Assembly: GCF_002699205.1 (NCBI RefSeq)
Contig: NZ_PABT01000029.1
Location: 1-64,000 of the forward strand
Reading direction: 5' to 3'
DNA length: 64,000 bases
Origin: Allomuricauda sp.
GTDB taxonomy: Bacteria > Bacteroidota > Bacteroidia > Flavobacteriales > Flavobacteriaceae
Shown here piece by piece: positions 16,537-26,168 of the stretch (position 1 is its first letter; the number at the start of each line of letters is the position of its first letter). The notes under the pieces are model-generated. The model saw only the letters and a program-made list of their open reading frames with translations, made no database searches and was not told the origin of the DNA. The position numbers and the translations under genes were made by a program.

Positions 16537-17295
16537 TCAATTCAAATGGCCGTGGTGCTGTTCCCGTAAACATGCCACGGCCGCTCCTATAATACCGGCG
16601 TGGTTCATTAGTTCGGCTTTCACGACCTTGGTCTCAATGTTGATGTAATGGTTGAATTCCTCCCATTTTTTGGAAGTTCCACCACCTACTATGATAAGGT
16701 CCGGGGAAACGATGAGCTCCACATATTTTAAAAATTTATTAAAGCGTTTGCCCCATCTTTCAAAGCTTAGCTCCTCCCTTTCTTTGGCAGAAGCAGCTGC
16801 CCATGTTTCTATTTTCTTGTATTTTTTATAAGGGATTTGCCCCAATTCAAAATTCGGGATCAATACACCATTAAAAAATGCACCACTACCAAGTCCGGTG
16901 CCAATGGTCACCATGATTACAAGTCCGTTCTGGCCTTTTCCGACACCGTAGTTCATTGAAGCGTATCCAGCAGCATCCGCATCGTTGAGTACAGTGAATT
17001 CATGACCTGTATATTTGGTGAACAGTTCATCAATATTTACACCTACCCAACTTTTGTGTAGATTTCCGGGAGACATGCATACCCCATTTTTAACGATAGA
17101 TGGAAAACCACAGCCAACAGGGCCTTCATAGTTAAAATGGTCAACGATTTCGGCGACCACTTTGGCCATGTCTTTTGGTTTTTTTGATTTTGGGGTTGGA
17201 ATTCGGAAACGTTCGGTCAACATTTCCCCGGTTTCAGCGTTCACCAGGGCACCTTTAATGCCCGATCCGCCTATATCAATACCAAGAATTTCCAT
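16537..17295 (-). CDS. ppgK: Polyphosphate glucokinase (ROK family)
   Basis: A 252-residue ROK-type kinase that phosphorylates glucose, probably using polyphosphate. The first phosphate loop [12 protein letters not shown] (about 6-17) is followed by [11 protein letters not shown], the catalytic-Asp motif [26 protein letters not shown] and a late [11 protein letters not shown] motif. The ROK zinc motif CxCGxxGC is absent, and the sequence after [14 protein letters not shown] continues as in PPGKs, which supports ppgK over an ATP-only glucokinase. The short length also fits. TAATTTTG and TACTTTGT boxes lie just upstream. The final residues REQHHGHLN are His-rich, which is unremarkable. Confidence 0.87.
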   Translation of the reverse strand: MEILGIDIGGSGIKGALVNAETGEMLTERFRIPTPKSKKPKDMAKVVAEIVDHFNYEGPVGCGFPSIVKNGVCMSPGNLHKSWVGVNIDELFTKYTGHEFTVLNDADAAGYASMNYGVGKGQNGLVIMVTIGTGLGSGAFFNGVLIPNFELGQIPYKKYKKIETWAAASAKEREELSFERWGKRFNKFLKYVELIVSPDLIIVGGGTSKKWEEFNHYINIETKVVKAELMNHAGIIGAAVACLREQHHGHLN

Positions 17296-17391
17296 ATATA
17301 GGAAGCAAAATTAGTTTGGACAAAGTAACAAAAACTTTTGGTGATCGGGTAATTATATTGAAAATCAAAAGACTAGGGGTGTGTAAGGGGG

Positions 17392-18075
17392 CTATATTGC
17401 TTTTTGGATTACCTCAAAAACCTTACTGCCGTCACATTTTAGGGTTTTGTGCGGGTATTTCAAGATCAATGCGTAATCGTGGGTGGCCATCATTATCGTT
17501 CGCCCGTTTTGGTTGATATCCTGTAATACCTTCATCACCTCCACACTGGTCTGTGGGTCAAGGTTCCCTGTGGGCTCATCGGCCAAAATAAGTTCGGGGT
17601 CGTTAAGCAGGGCACGAGCAATGGCGATACGTTGTTGTTCCCCTCCCGATAGTTCGTGCGGAAACTTGAAACCTTTGGTTTTCATACCCACCTTATCCAA
17701 AACCTCTTCGATTTTGTCATTCATTTTGTTAGGGTCGGTCCAGCCTGTTGCTTTAAGAACAAACCTAAGGTTGCCATTAATATTTCTATCAGGGAGCAAT
17801 TTAAAATCTTGGAAAACAATGCCCAGTTTTCTACGTAAAAACGGGATGTCCTTCTCTTTTAAGGTTTTTAAGTCAAAATCCACCACCCGTCCAGTACCTT
17901 GTTTTAAAGGAAGGTCAGCATACAAGGTCTTCATAAAACTACTTTTGCCACTACCGGTTTTGCCAATCACGTAAACAAATTCGCCTTTTTTAACCTCAAG
18001 GTTGATATGGTTTAGAACCAGGTTCTCGTTTTGAAATATGGCTACGTCTTGCAATTTTACAATGGTCTCGGGCAT
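17392..18075 (-). CDS. ftsE: FtsE-like ABC transporter ATP-binding protein
   Basis: A 227-residue ABC ATPase. Walker [10 protein letters not shown] is at about 38-46, the Q-loop in [14 protein letters not shown], the signature [15 protein letters not shown] near 140, Walker [13 protein letters not shown] and the H-loop ATHDY. Sequence and length match FtsE, which with FtsX controls peptidoglycan hydrolases at division. The KLLPDRN after the Q-loop is FtsE-typical. No ftsX is adjacent; in many Bacteroidota the two genes are apart. A clear promoter lies directly upstream, so it does not depend on the DUF3137 gene. A LolD-like role is the main alternative. Confidence 0.82.
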   Translation of the reverse strand: MPETIVKLQDVAIFQNENLVLNHINLEVKKGEFVYVIGKTGSGKSSFMKTLYADLPLKQGTGRVVDFDLKTLKEKDIPFLRRKLGIVFQDFKLLPDRNINGNLRFVLKATGWTDPNKMNDKIEEVLDKVGMKTKGFKFPHELSGGEQQRIAIARALLNDPELILADEPTGNLDPQTSVEVMKVLQDINQNGRTIMMATHDYALILKYPHKTLKCDGSKVFEVIQKAI

Positions 18076-18096
18076 AATTTCATTTCAATGGTTGTA

Positions 18097-18130
18097 CAAA
18101 AGTATTTGAAAATATGGTACACAGCATCAA
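18097..18130 (-). promoter_or_regulatory. Promoter of the ftsE-like gene
   Basis: TTG at 18130-18128, a 23-base spacer and TACTTTTG at 18104-18097 on the minus strand match the Bacteroidota consensus, 21 bases before the ATG. Confidence 0.6.
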
Positions 18131-18151
18131 AAAGGACTGTTAATCCTAAAA

Positions 18152-19291
18152 TTAAACAGATTTTGTAAAAGACTCATTTTTCCAAATTTTTGTATTTAGG
18201 TTCAGATCTTCCACAATATCAATAGCTGCGGTAATATCTTCATGGACCTTTTCGAAAATATTGGAGCTCAACAAGCTTTCTTTCTTGTTAAGGCACAAAA
18301 AACCATGTGGGTTTTGGACTCCCAAATACAGTTTGTTACCATAAAAGGAAAGCATGATGGGTTTATCGATTTTTCTTTTTAAAAGCGTGATCCTTTCCAT
18401 CAAGGAAGTGGATAAAATGTACCGTGCCTCCACTTGATCGGTACTGTACACAACAAAATCCTTTTCGAATTCAGTGTCTTCAAGATGTACCAGCTGACCT
18501 CTGGCCATGTTCAGGTTTTGAAGGTTTTTCGCTAGGTATCCGACCCTTTTTTCCATTACATCAGGAAGAATGACGGTATGTCCGTTAAATCTTTTGTTGA
18601 AATCCATCATGGCGAACATCCCGACAAAATTGCTTCCGAAATGTTCTGTGGAGTGATGTTTGGAGAACCATGGTTTTATGTAGTTGTAGGCCATGTATAG
18701 ATGTGGGAACAACGGAATATACATTAAGACAGAACTGGAAATCCCCTGGTTGATAACCTTTACATCCCCCATCAACATGGAGGTGTCGCCCACAGTGCCG
18801 GTTAGCGTGCCAGAATGAAGATTGGTTACACTCTGTTTATTTTTCTTTTTTCCAATTTGAAAATAGCTTGGGAACAATTTACTTTCCTCAATTTGTTGGG
18901 AGGAGATTTGTTTGTACGGATCAAATATGAATTGTGGTATGATCCTTTCCAGGACAACCTTCATGATCTTTCCTTCTAAATTCTTGAATTTGGTTTTGTA
19001 CGAATAGGCTCCGATCATAAAAATGAAAAGGGGCAACCAATATAAAGTCATTATCAGCTGTAACCCACCCATAGATTTTCCAGATGCTGCTTTTGCAATC
19101 CACTTACTGAATCCAGAATTGTTCACATAGGTGATGAACGGTAAAAACAAGAACCCCAAAATCATCGTTGAGACCATTATCGAAAAAGCTTTTTGAAAGA
19201 AGAGATGCTTTTTTCTCAGGTGTTCCGCTTCCACCAAAAGAGGGTGGAGCTCAGTTCGTATTTTTTGGAAATTGATCATTGGATTTTTCAT
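18152..19291 (-). CDS. DUF3137 membrane protein
   Basis: 379 residues. Two hydrophobic helices at about 32-57 and 82-99 are followed by a large soluble domain with FDPYKQISSQQIEESKLFPS, GSNFVGMFAMMDFNKRFNGHTVILPD and KDFVVYSTDQVEARYILS, typical of DUF3137 (a galanin-like, Kelch-unrelated family often placed next to LemA). The function is unknown. Its ATG overlaps the stop of lemA (ATGA), so the two are translationally coupled and probably form one membrane complex. The gene ends in SFTKSV shortly before the ftsE promoter. Confidence 0.83.
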   Translation of the reverse strand: MKNPMINFQKIRTELHPLLVEAEHLRKKHLFFQKAFSIMVSTMILGFLFLPFITYVNNSGFSKWIAKAASGKSMGGLQLIMTLYWLPLFIFMIGAYSYKTKFKNLEGKIMKVVLERIIPQFIFDPYKQISSQQIEESKLFPSYFQIGKKKNKQSVTNLHSGTLTGTVGDTSMLMGDVKVINQGISSSVLMYIPLFPHLYMAYNYIKPWFSKHHSTEHFGSNFVGMFAMMDFNKRFNGHTVILPDVMEKRVGYLAKNLQNLNMARGQLVHLEDTEFEKDFVVYSTDQVEARYILSTSLMERITLLKRKIDKPIMLSFYGNKLYLGVQNPHGFLCLNKKESLLSSNIFEKVHEDITAAIDIVEDLNLNTKIWKNESFTKSV

Positions 19292-19836
19292 TTAAAGGAG
19301 ATTTTTGGTACGCTCTTTTCTTCCTCTTTTATGGTAAACAGTGTTCTTTGTGAATATCCCATTATACTACCCATTATGTTGGAAGGGAACATTTCGATGG
19401 CATTATTGAAGGAATTCACCGCAGCGTTGTATGCCCTTCTTGCCGCAGATAGTTGTTCCTCGACTTCATTAAGGCTAGATTGGAGCAAAAGAAAGTTTTG
19501 ATTGGCCTTTAAGTCCGGGTATGCCTCGGCCCGTACCTGTAATTTTCCCAACATCATTCCCAATTTGGTCTCCAATTGGAAGCGTTCTTCGGGTTTGGTA
19601 TTTTTCTCCAATATTTTTTCCCTTAGTTGGGTGAGTTCGGTCAAGGTTTCCCGCTCGTGTTTTATCGAACCTTTTACGGTGTCAATAAGTTGGGGAATCA
19701 GGTCGGTTCTTTTTTTTAGCATTACATCGATACTGCTGTATGCTTCTTCGGCCTTGTTTTTTTTACTGATCAAGTTGTTGTACAGGAATACGCAGAACAA
19801 TAGGGTCAGGGCAATAACAACGATAAAATATATCAT
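19288..19836 (-). CDS. lemA: LemA family protein
   Basis: 182 residues from the ATG at 19836; a TTG eight codons upstream is less likely. One N-terminal membrane helix (about 2-24, IYFIVVIALTLLFCVFLYN) is followed by a long helical domain with NKAEEAYSSIDVMLKKRTDL, IPQLIDTVKGSIKHE, YPDLKANQNFLLLQSSLNEV and YNAAVNSFNNAIEMFPSN, all classic LemA features. LemA proteins are membrane-anchored helical bundles of unsettled function. The gene overlaps DUF3137 by four bases. The 290-base gap upstream (19861-20150) holds a small TGCCGAA/TTCGGCA hairpin near 19997-20017 but no gene that I can support. Confidence 0.93.
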   Translation of the reverse strand: MIYFIVVIALTLLFCVFLYNNLISKKNKAEEAYSSIDVMLKKRTDLIPQLIDTVKGSIKHERETLTELTQLREKILEKNTKPEERFQLETKLGMMLGKLQVRAEAYPDLKANQNFLLLQSSLNEVEEQLSAARRAYNAAVNSFNNAIEMFPSNIMGSIMGYSQRTLFTIKEEEKSVPKISFK

Positions 19837-20150
19837 CTCAACATTAATTAAATTAGACAATGGGACAAACCAGGGGATGTCCTTTTTTAAATTTTAAAGC
19901 CTAAAAAAGGCCTTTGTTATGTTGAGGTTTATAAGTGATTCTAAAGCGTCTAGGGAATAAAATTTCTTTTCTTTCGCTAATTTAGAATCTTGATTGCCGA
20001 AGAGGTTTTTCGGCATTTGGGCTAAAAGTACTATTTCCTGTCAATAAATCAAGCGCAGGGTCGTAAATTTAGGCAAATGACCATTTAAATATACTTTGGT
20101 CTTAATTTTGACGTTATGGTTACAGTCAATCGAGAACAGCGTAGAACACT

Positions 20151-23100
20151 ATGAATCGAAAAAAACTTCTTATCATTCCCATTTTAATGGGAACTTTTTT
20201 TGTGCTTTCCGCACAGGAAACCAAAATATATACCCACGAAAACAAAGCCTATCAAGATGCCTTGGCGCTCTATAACAATAAGCAATACCAGGCGGCCCAG
20301 AACATCTTTGAGTCCATAAAAGCGACCACCAAAGACGGCGAAACGGAAGCCAATAGTGCATATTACGCAGCCAATGCCGCCATTCGATTGAATCAACGGG
20401 GAGCTGATAAATTGATGGAGGACTTTGTGGAAAGATATCCGACATCCACCAAAAGAAATTCAGCTTTTTTGGATGTGGCAGATTACTATTTCGAGACGGG
20501 AAAATACCCCTATGCCTTAAAGTGGTACAAAAAGGTTGATGAATCTTCCATACCGTATTCTGAGCGGGACCGCTTTAACTTTAATAATGGATACGCGCTG
20601 TATGCATCCAAACGGCCAGAGGAAGCTGAACGCTATTTGAACAAGGTGACCACTTCCCAAAAATATGGTTCGCAGGCCAAATATTATTTGGGGTACATCG
20701 CTTACGAGCAGGACGATTATAATTCGGCAAGTGCCAGGTTCGACCAAATTCAAGATCCTGAACTTCTCGATGAAAAACTATCCTATTACCAAGCGGACCT
20801 CAATTTTAAATTGGGAAAATTTGAAGAAGCCATTGCCATGGCCAAAAAACAATTGCCCAAATCCAATCGTCAGGAAGTTTCGGAACTCAATAAGATCATT
20901 GGTGAGAGTTATTTCAACTTGGAACAATATGGTGAGGCCATTCCATATTTGGAGGAATACAAGGGCAAGCGCGGTAAATGGAACAATACCGATTACTATT
21001 TGTTAGGGTACAGCCACTACAAATTGGGCGATTATCAAAAAGCCATTCAACAATTCAATAAAATCATTGGGGGAAGCAACGCAGTATCGCAAAATGCCTA
21101 CTATCACTTGGCTGAATGCTATTTAAAGTTGGATAAAAAATCGGAAGCATTGAATGCCTTTCGCAATGCTTCGCAGATGGAGTTCAGTCCAGAGATCCAA
21201 AAAGATGCATGGCTGAACTATGCCCGATTGAGTTATGAAATCGGGAATGCCTACGAACCCGTTCCCCAGGTTTTGACCACCTATCTGGAAACCTATCCAA
21301 AGGATGAGCATCAAAAGGAAATCCAAGAACTTTTGGTGGATTCGTACATCACTTCACGAAATTTTGAAGGTGCGATGCAACTTTTGGAGGAGAACAAAAA
21401 CTACGCAAGTAAGGAAACCTATCAAAAAGTGGCCTATTATCGAGGGGTTGAACTTTTTATTGATGGTGATTATGAAGGGGCATGGGAACGGTTTGATAAA
21501 TCTTTGAAAAGTGCGGAAAATCCAAATTTTGAAGCAAGGGCACTATATTGGAAAGCGGAATCTGCCTATAGATTGAACCGATTTGAGGAAGCGTTGGTGG
21601 ATTTTGTAAGGTTCCAGAATTCAACCGTAGCGAAAACTTTACCGGAGTACGATCAATTGGATTATAATTTGGGTTATACCTATTTTAAGCTGAAGGATTA
21701 TAACAATGCCATATCGTATTTTAAAAATGTGGTGAACTCCAATTCCATTGACGAACAAAGAAAAAATGATGGTTACCTAAGATTGGGGGACAGTTATTTC
21801 GTAAACCGCAACTATCAGCTGGCAAAAAAGGCTTATGATGCCTCCTCAAAAATGAATGGTCCGGAACGTGATTATGCAGCCTTCCAAAAAACGTTGTGTG
21901 ATGGGTTTTTGGGCAACAATTCTTCAAAAATAGATGGCCTGAACGAATTTTTGTCCAGATATCCCACTTCATCATTGCGTGACGATGCTTTATTTGAATT
22001 GGGAAACTCCTATATCAACAATGACCAAGAAAGTTTGGGATTGCAGGTCTACGACAGGATTGTGGACGAATACCCCGCTAGTAGGTTCGCCCCCCGTGGA
22101 TTGCTGCGGTCCGGTCTGGTATATTACAATTCCGGGCGTAACGATCAAGCTTTGGACAAGCTCAAGGAAGTGGTTCAAAAATACCCCAATACCCAAGAGG
22201 CCATACAGGCGGTAACTACGGCCAAGCTGGTCTATATGGACGAAGGCCGGGTAAGCGAATACGCAGCTTGGGCCAGAAACTTGGATTTTGTTGAGGTTAC
22301 CGATGCCGAACTGGACAATGCCAGTTTCGAATCCGCGGAAAGAAAACAAATTGAAGGCAAGACCGCTGCTGCCATTCGGGGATATGAAGATTATCTAAAA
22401 GAATTCCCCAATGGATTGCATGCCCAGAATGTCAATTTTGCATTGGCACAACTCTATTTTGCCAATGGGGACAAGGATAAGGCACTGCCAAAATACATGG
22501 CTGTCGCCGATGGGGGCAATGGGGAATATACCGAACAGGCCTTGACCCGTGTCTGTGAGATTTATGTGGAAAAACAAGATTATGACAATGCCATTCCCTA
22601 TTTAAAAAAATTGGAGAATACGGCAGATATTGCGGAGAACAAAACCTTTGCGCAATCCAATTTGATGAAAGGTTATTTCGGGCAGAAGGATTATTCGCAG
22701 ACCATAGCCTATGCGGAGAAAGTGTTGAACGCCCCTAAAATTGATGACCGGATCAAAAGTGATGCACACATTATGATCGCCCGTTCCGCCATAGCGACCG
22801 ACAATGAAAGTTTGGCAAAAACAGCCTATGAAGATGTAAAGAAGATTGCTTCAGGGGAGCTTGCTGCCGAGGCTTGGTACTACGATGCTTATTTTAAAAA
22901 TAAGGAGCATGCTTTTGAGGCATCCAACGAGTCCGTTCAAAAATTGGCCAAGGATTATGCGGCCTACAAAGAATGGGCGGGAAAAGGCTTGGTGATCATG
23001 GCCAAGAACTTTTACAATTTGGGAGATGCTTTTCAGGCGACCTACATTTTGGAAAGTGTCATCTACAATTTCTCCGAATTTGAGGAAATCGTTACGAATG

Positions 23101-23174
23101 CAGAAGGCGAGTTGGCAACCATTAAGGCCAAAGAAGCTGAGAGCAATTCATCCGTAGACCCCAACGAAAACTAA
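20151..23174 (+). CDS. Large periplasmic tetratricopeptide (TPR) repeat protein
   Basis: 1007 residues with a signal peptide (about 1-21, ending VLSAQE) and then almost continuous TPR or TPR-like helical repeats to about residue 985. Examples are AYQDALALYNNKQYQAAQNI, YALKWYKKVDESS, YKLGDYQKAIQQFNKII, YFKLKDYNNAISYFKNVV and NGDKDKALPKYMAVADGG. There is no enzyme motif. Such proteins act as periplasmic scaffolds. A 12-base gap to the next gene, an outer-membrane barrel, indicates co-transcription and probable physical partnership. The C-terminal tail (KAKEAESNSSVDPNEN) is acidic and disordered. A TAATTTTG box lies at 20103-20110. A pairing of this kind recurs in Flavobacteriia; the role is unknown. 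Confidence 0.88.
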   Translation: MNRKKLLIIPILMGTFFVLSAQETKIYTHENKAYQDALALYNNKQYQAAQNIFESIKATTKDGETEANSAYYAANAAIRLNQRGADKLMEDFVERYPTSTKRNSAFLDVADYYFETGKYPYALKWYKKVDESSIPYSERDRFNFNNGYALYASKRPEEAERYLNKVTTSQKYGSQAKYYLGYIAYEQDDYNSASARFDQIQDPELLDEKLSYYQADLNFKLGKFEEAIAMAKKQLPKSNRQEVSELNKIIGESYFNLEQYGEAIPYLEEYKGKRGKWNNTDYYLLGYSHYKLGDYQKAIQQFNKIIGGSNAVSQNAYYHLAECYLKLDKKSEALNAFRNASQMEFSPEIQKDAWLNYARLSYEIGNAYEPVPQVLTTYLETYPKDEHQKEIQELLVDSYITSRNFEGAMQLLEENKNYASKETYQKVAYYRGVELFIDGDYEGAWERFDKSLKSAENPNFEARALYWKAESAYRLNRFEEALVDFVRFQNSTVAKTLPEYDQLDYNLGYTYFKLKDYNNAISYFKNVVNSNSIDEQRKNDGYLRLGDSYFVNRNYQLAKKAYDASSKMNGPERDYAAFQKTLCDGFLGNNSSKIDGLNEFLSRYPTSSLRDDALFELGNSYINNDQESLGLQVYDRIVDEYPASRFAPRGLLRSGLVYYNSGRNDQALDKLKEVVQKYPNTQEAIQAVTTAKLVYMDEGRVSEYAAWARNLDFVEVTDAELDNASFESAERKQIEGKTAAAIRGYEDYLKEFPNGLHAQNVNFALAQLYFANGDKDKALPKYMAVADGGNGEYTEQALTRVCEIYVEKQDYDNAIPYLKKLENTADIAENKTFAQSNLMKGYFGQKDYSQTIAYAEKVLNAPKIDDRIKSDAHIMIARSAIATDNESLAKTAYEDVKKIASGELAAEAWYYDAYFKNKEHAFEASNESVQKLAKDYAAYKEWAGKGLVIMAKNFYNLGDAFQATYILESVIYNFSEFEEIVTNAEGELATIKAKEAESNSSVDPNEN

Positions 23175-23186
23175 ACGAGACACAGC

Positions 23187-24941
23187 ATGCAGAAGAGAAC
23201 CCATTATATAGTTGCATTACTTTTTTTGAGCCTTTGTGGAGCCATTATCGCCCAAGAAGAAGATAACATTGGTACAGAAACGGTAACGGTGGTGAAACCG
23301 TATTCCCCTACCGTTTCGGATGCCTTCAAGATCAAATCGTCTCCGAGTTTGAACGATTCCATTGTGCTTCAAAAGAAGAAAATCAATTACAGTATATTTT
23401 CAGTCCCTGTGGCATCGACCTTTACCCCGGCAAAGGGCAAGGCTTCGGGAGTTGAAAAAACACCACCGCCCACCTTGTACAATTCGTATGCATCGGTCGG
23501 GCTGGGCAACTATAACAATGCTTTGGTGGATTTCTATACCAGCAGGGAGTTCAACAGGGGCGAAGACTTGTTGGATTTTGGTCTAACGCATAATTCTTCC
23601 CGTGGGGATTTGGATTCCACACCCTTGGAAACAGATTTTTACAACACCAATCTGAACGCGTCCTATGCCAAAAAAGACCGTTATATGGATTGGGGGGCGG
23701 CCATTGGTCTGCAGCACCAGCTTTATAATTGGTATGGGATTCAGAGTGATCTGTTCACGGAGGAAGAAATCAATGCAATGGACGAGCGGCAAAACTATTT
23801 CAATGCCGAGGCAAAGGCACATTTTAATATGGAGGATTCCTATTTTAAGAGTGGAAATGTTTTGTTGAGACGCTTTTGGGATGCAACCGAATCCGCTGAG
23901 AACCGGGCGGTGGTCAACCCAACTTTTGAATTGCCCATTACTGAGGAACTGATAACCATAGGGGTTAAAGTGGATTATGTAGGGGGCAGTTTTCAAAATA
24001 GCTCCATTACGGAAGGGGCAAATGAAGGAGAGAAGAATTATAGCCACTTACAGGCAGGGGTGGCCCCAAGCCTTTTGATTTTGCGGGACGACCTGACCTT
24101 GAACTTGGGTGCCAATATTGTTTACGGACTTGATATGGAAAACAGCGAGAACAACTTTTATATATATCCAGCTGTTACCGCATCGTACCGTGTTATGGAT
24201 GAAAATGTAATCGCCTACGGAGGAATAGAGGGGGAGTTAAAACAAAACTCTTATCACGACTTTGTTGATGAAAACCCATATGTTTCGCCAACGTTGGATA
24301 TTTTGCCCACCGACCAACAGTATGAAGGATATCTTGGATTGAAGGGGCAGTTGACATCCAATGTGGGATACAACATCAAAGGATCCTATATGGCGGAAAA
24401 CCGTAAGCCTTTGTTTTATCAGAACACTGTCAATACCACAAGAACTGATGAAAAAAGCTATTACTATGGAAACTCCTTTCAGGTTTTTTATGATGATGTG
24501 AAGACATTGGGAGTGTTTGGAGAAATCAATGTGGATGTCAATCGCAATTTTTCCTTGGGTGTGAACGCGGAATTTTATGATTACGATACCGAAACGGATA
24601 ACCCAGCCTGGAACTTGCCATCCATCAAAGGGTCCGTGTTCATGGATTACCAAATGACGGATCAGTGGTATATGGGGGCAAACCTGTTTTATGTTGGGGA
24701 GAGAGATGCTCTGACATCCATTGCGCTCACAAGCAATGTACCTCCGACCATTTCATATTCCCAGATTACCCTGGAAAGCTTTTTTGATGCCAATGCACAT
24801 GTAGGGTACAGGTTCAATGACCAGCTCTCCATTTTTGTGAAAGCTTCCAATATTGCCAACAATAACTACGAACGTTGGGCCAATTTTAGGGTACAAGGTT
24901 TTCAGTTATTGGCAGGTGTTTCCTATAAGTTTGATTTCTAA
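23187..24941 (+). CDS. Outer-membrane beta-barrel protein (TonB-receptor-like, partner of the TPR protein)
   Basis: 584 residues, signal peptide ending AIIAQEE. The mature N-terminus TETVTVVKPYSPTVSDAFKI is a strongly patterned segment followed by a linker with many Lys/Ser/Pro. No plug domain is seen: from about residue 95 (YASVGLGNYNNALVDFYTSR) to the end the sequence is alternating barrel strands, ending VSYKFDF with the C-terminal Phe of outer-membrane proteins. It is shorter than true TonB receptors and lacks the plug, so a transport role is doubtful; automatic annotation often calls it TonB-dependent receptor. Gene order suggests it binds the TPR protein encoded just upstream. Confidence 0.82.
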   Translation: MQKRTHYIVALLFLSLCGAIIAQEEDNIGTETVTVVKPYSPTVSDAFKIKSSPSLNDSIVLQKKKINYSIFSVPVASTFTPAKGKASGVEKTPPPTLYNSYASVGLGNYNNALVDFYTSREFNRGEDLLDFGLTHNSSRGDLDSTPLETDFYNTNLNASYAKKDRYMDWGAAIGLQHQLYNWYGIQSDLFTEEEINAMDERQNYFNAEAKAHFNMEDSYFKSGNVLLRRFWDATESAENRAVVNPTFELPITEELITIGVKVDYVGGSFQNSSITEGANEGEKNYSHLQAGVAPSLLILRDDLTLNLGANIVYGLDMENSENNFYIYPAVTASYRVMDENVIAYGGIEGELKQNSYHDFVDENPYVSPTLDILPTDQQYEGYLGLKGQLTSNVGYNIKGSYMAENRKPLFYQNTVNTTRTDEKSYYYGNSFQVFYDDVKTLGVFGEINVDVNRNFSLGVNAEFYDYDTETDNPAWNLPSIKGSVFMDYQMTDQWYMGANLFYVGERDALTSIALTSNVPPTISYSQITLESFFDANAHVGYRFNDQLSIFVKASNIANNNYERWANFRVQGFQLLAGVSYKFDF

Positions 24942-25043
24942 TTTGTAGGATAATACGCAATAAAACGTTAAATATACCGTTCATTACTTTCTGTCAACCC
25001 ACTGACTTTCTGTTGATTGTCAGTTCCGAATTTATTGGAAGGC

Positions 25044-26126
25044 ATGAAAGTAAGATTTCAACACATATTGTTTTTACTGATGGTTTCATCAGGCTTTGGT
25101 CAGAATTTGGTTCATAACGGAGGATTTGAAGATTTTGTTTCCTGCCCGGTCAAAATGAGCAATCTAAATAAAGATGCTGAGTACTGGAGTGCCCCGACAA
25201 TGGGCACAACTGATTATTTTAATGAGTGCAGCCGAACCAAATTGGGTGTTCCGATTAATTTTAAAGGAAAACAGGAACCTTACGAAGGTGCTGGCTATGC
25301 AGGACTTTACCTGTATGCGCCCCAAGATTATCGGGAATACATTCAGGTACCGTTGAAGGAAACCTTGGAAAAGGGAAGCCGATATCGATTGACCTTATTT
25401 TTGAGCCTTTCTGAAAAATCCGACGGTGCCGTAATGGATATGGGCGCCGTGTTCTCGGAAAAACCACTTTCAGCCCATACCAAAAGAGAGCTGTCCCAAA
25501 GGGAACTTTTGGCAGTTACGACCCGAACGACACCTATCAAACAGTTTCCGGTTTCCGGGTATTATCAAGATAAACAAAACTGGATGGAGCTGAGTTTTGA
25601 TATGGTGGCCAAAGGTTTCGAAAAAAATCTGATACTAGGTAACTTTAAAAGTAATGCCGGTACCAATTACTTGAGTGTTAAAAAAACTTCCAAAAGGGAA
25701 GAAGGGTACTCTTATTACTATTTGGATGATATTTCATTGACCTACCTTGGACCGGAATACAAGACCAATGAGGTTTATGTATTGGATCATGTCAATTTCA
25801 ATTTTGATCGTTTTGACCTTCAACCCAAGGCTGAGCAAAGTCTTCGGGATGTGTATGAATATTTAAAACAAAATCCCGATTTAAAGGTTTTTATAAGTGG
25901 ACACACCGATGACCTTGGGTCGGATGAGTACAATAATGTGCTTTCCCGCGAAAGAGCCAGTACTGTGGCACAATATTTAATAGGTCTGGGCCTGGATAAA
26001 AATAGGATTACATCCAAAGGTTTTGGTGATAGTAAACCCCTGGATACCACGCTCACGGACGAAGCCCGCAGAAAAAACCGAAGGGTGGAATTTGTGATGA
26101 CAAAGTTTGAGGACGAAAACCCCTGA
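25044..26126 (+). CDS. OmpA family protein with N-terminal jelly-roll-like domain
   Basis: 360 residues from the ATG at 25044 (an in-frame TTG at 25017 would put nine residues before the signal peptide, so I rejected it). Signal peptide MKVRFQHILFLLMVSSGFGQ; then a beta-rich domain (about 21-235) that opens NLVHNGGFEDFVSCP, a carbohydrate-binding-like pattern found in Bacteroidota OmpA proteins. The C-terminal OmpA domain (about 245-355) has NFNFDRFDLQPKAEQSL, VFISGHTDDLGSDEYNNVLS and RASTVAQYLIGLG, ending RRKNRRVEFVM. It should bind peptidoglycan and tether the outer membrane. It follows the barrel gene by about 100 bases in the same direction. Confidence 0.87.
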   Translation: MKVRFQHILFLLMVSSGFGQNLVHNGGFEDFVSCPVKMSNLNKDAEYWSAPTMGTTDYFNECSRTKLGVPINFKGKQEPYEGAGYAGLYLYAPQDYREYIQVPLKETLEKGSRYRLTLFLSLSEKSDGAVMDMGAVFSEKPLSAHTKRELSQRELLAVTTRTTPIKQFPVSGYYQDKQNWMELSFDMVAKGFEKNLILGNFKSNAGTNYLSVKKTSKREEGYSYYYLDDISLTYLGPEYKTNEVYVLDHVNFNFDRFDLQPKAEQSLRDVYEYLKQNPDLKVFISGHTDDLGSDEYNNVLSRERASTVAQYLIGLGLDKNRITSKGFGDSKPLDTTLTDEARRKNRRVEFVMTKFEDENP

Positions 26127-26168
26127 ACATATCAACGCTTTCTCTATTTTTGGTGAAAACCATCAAAA

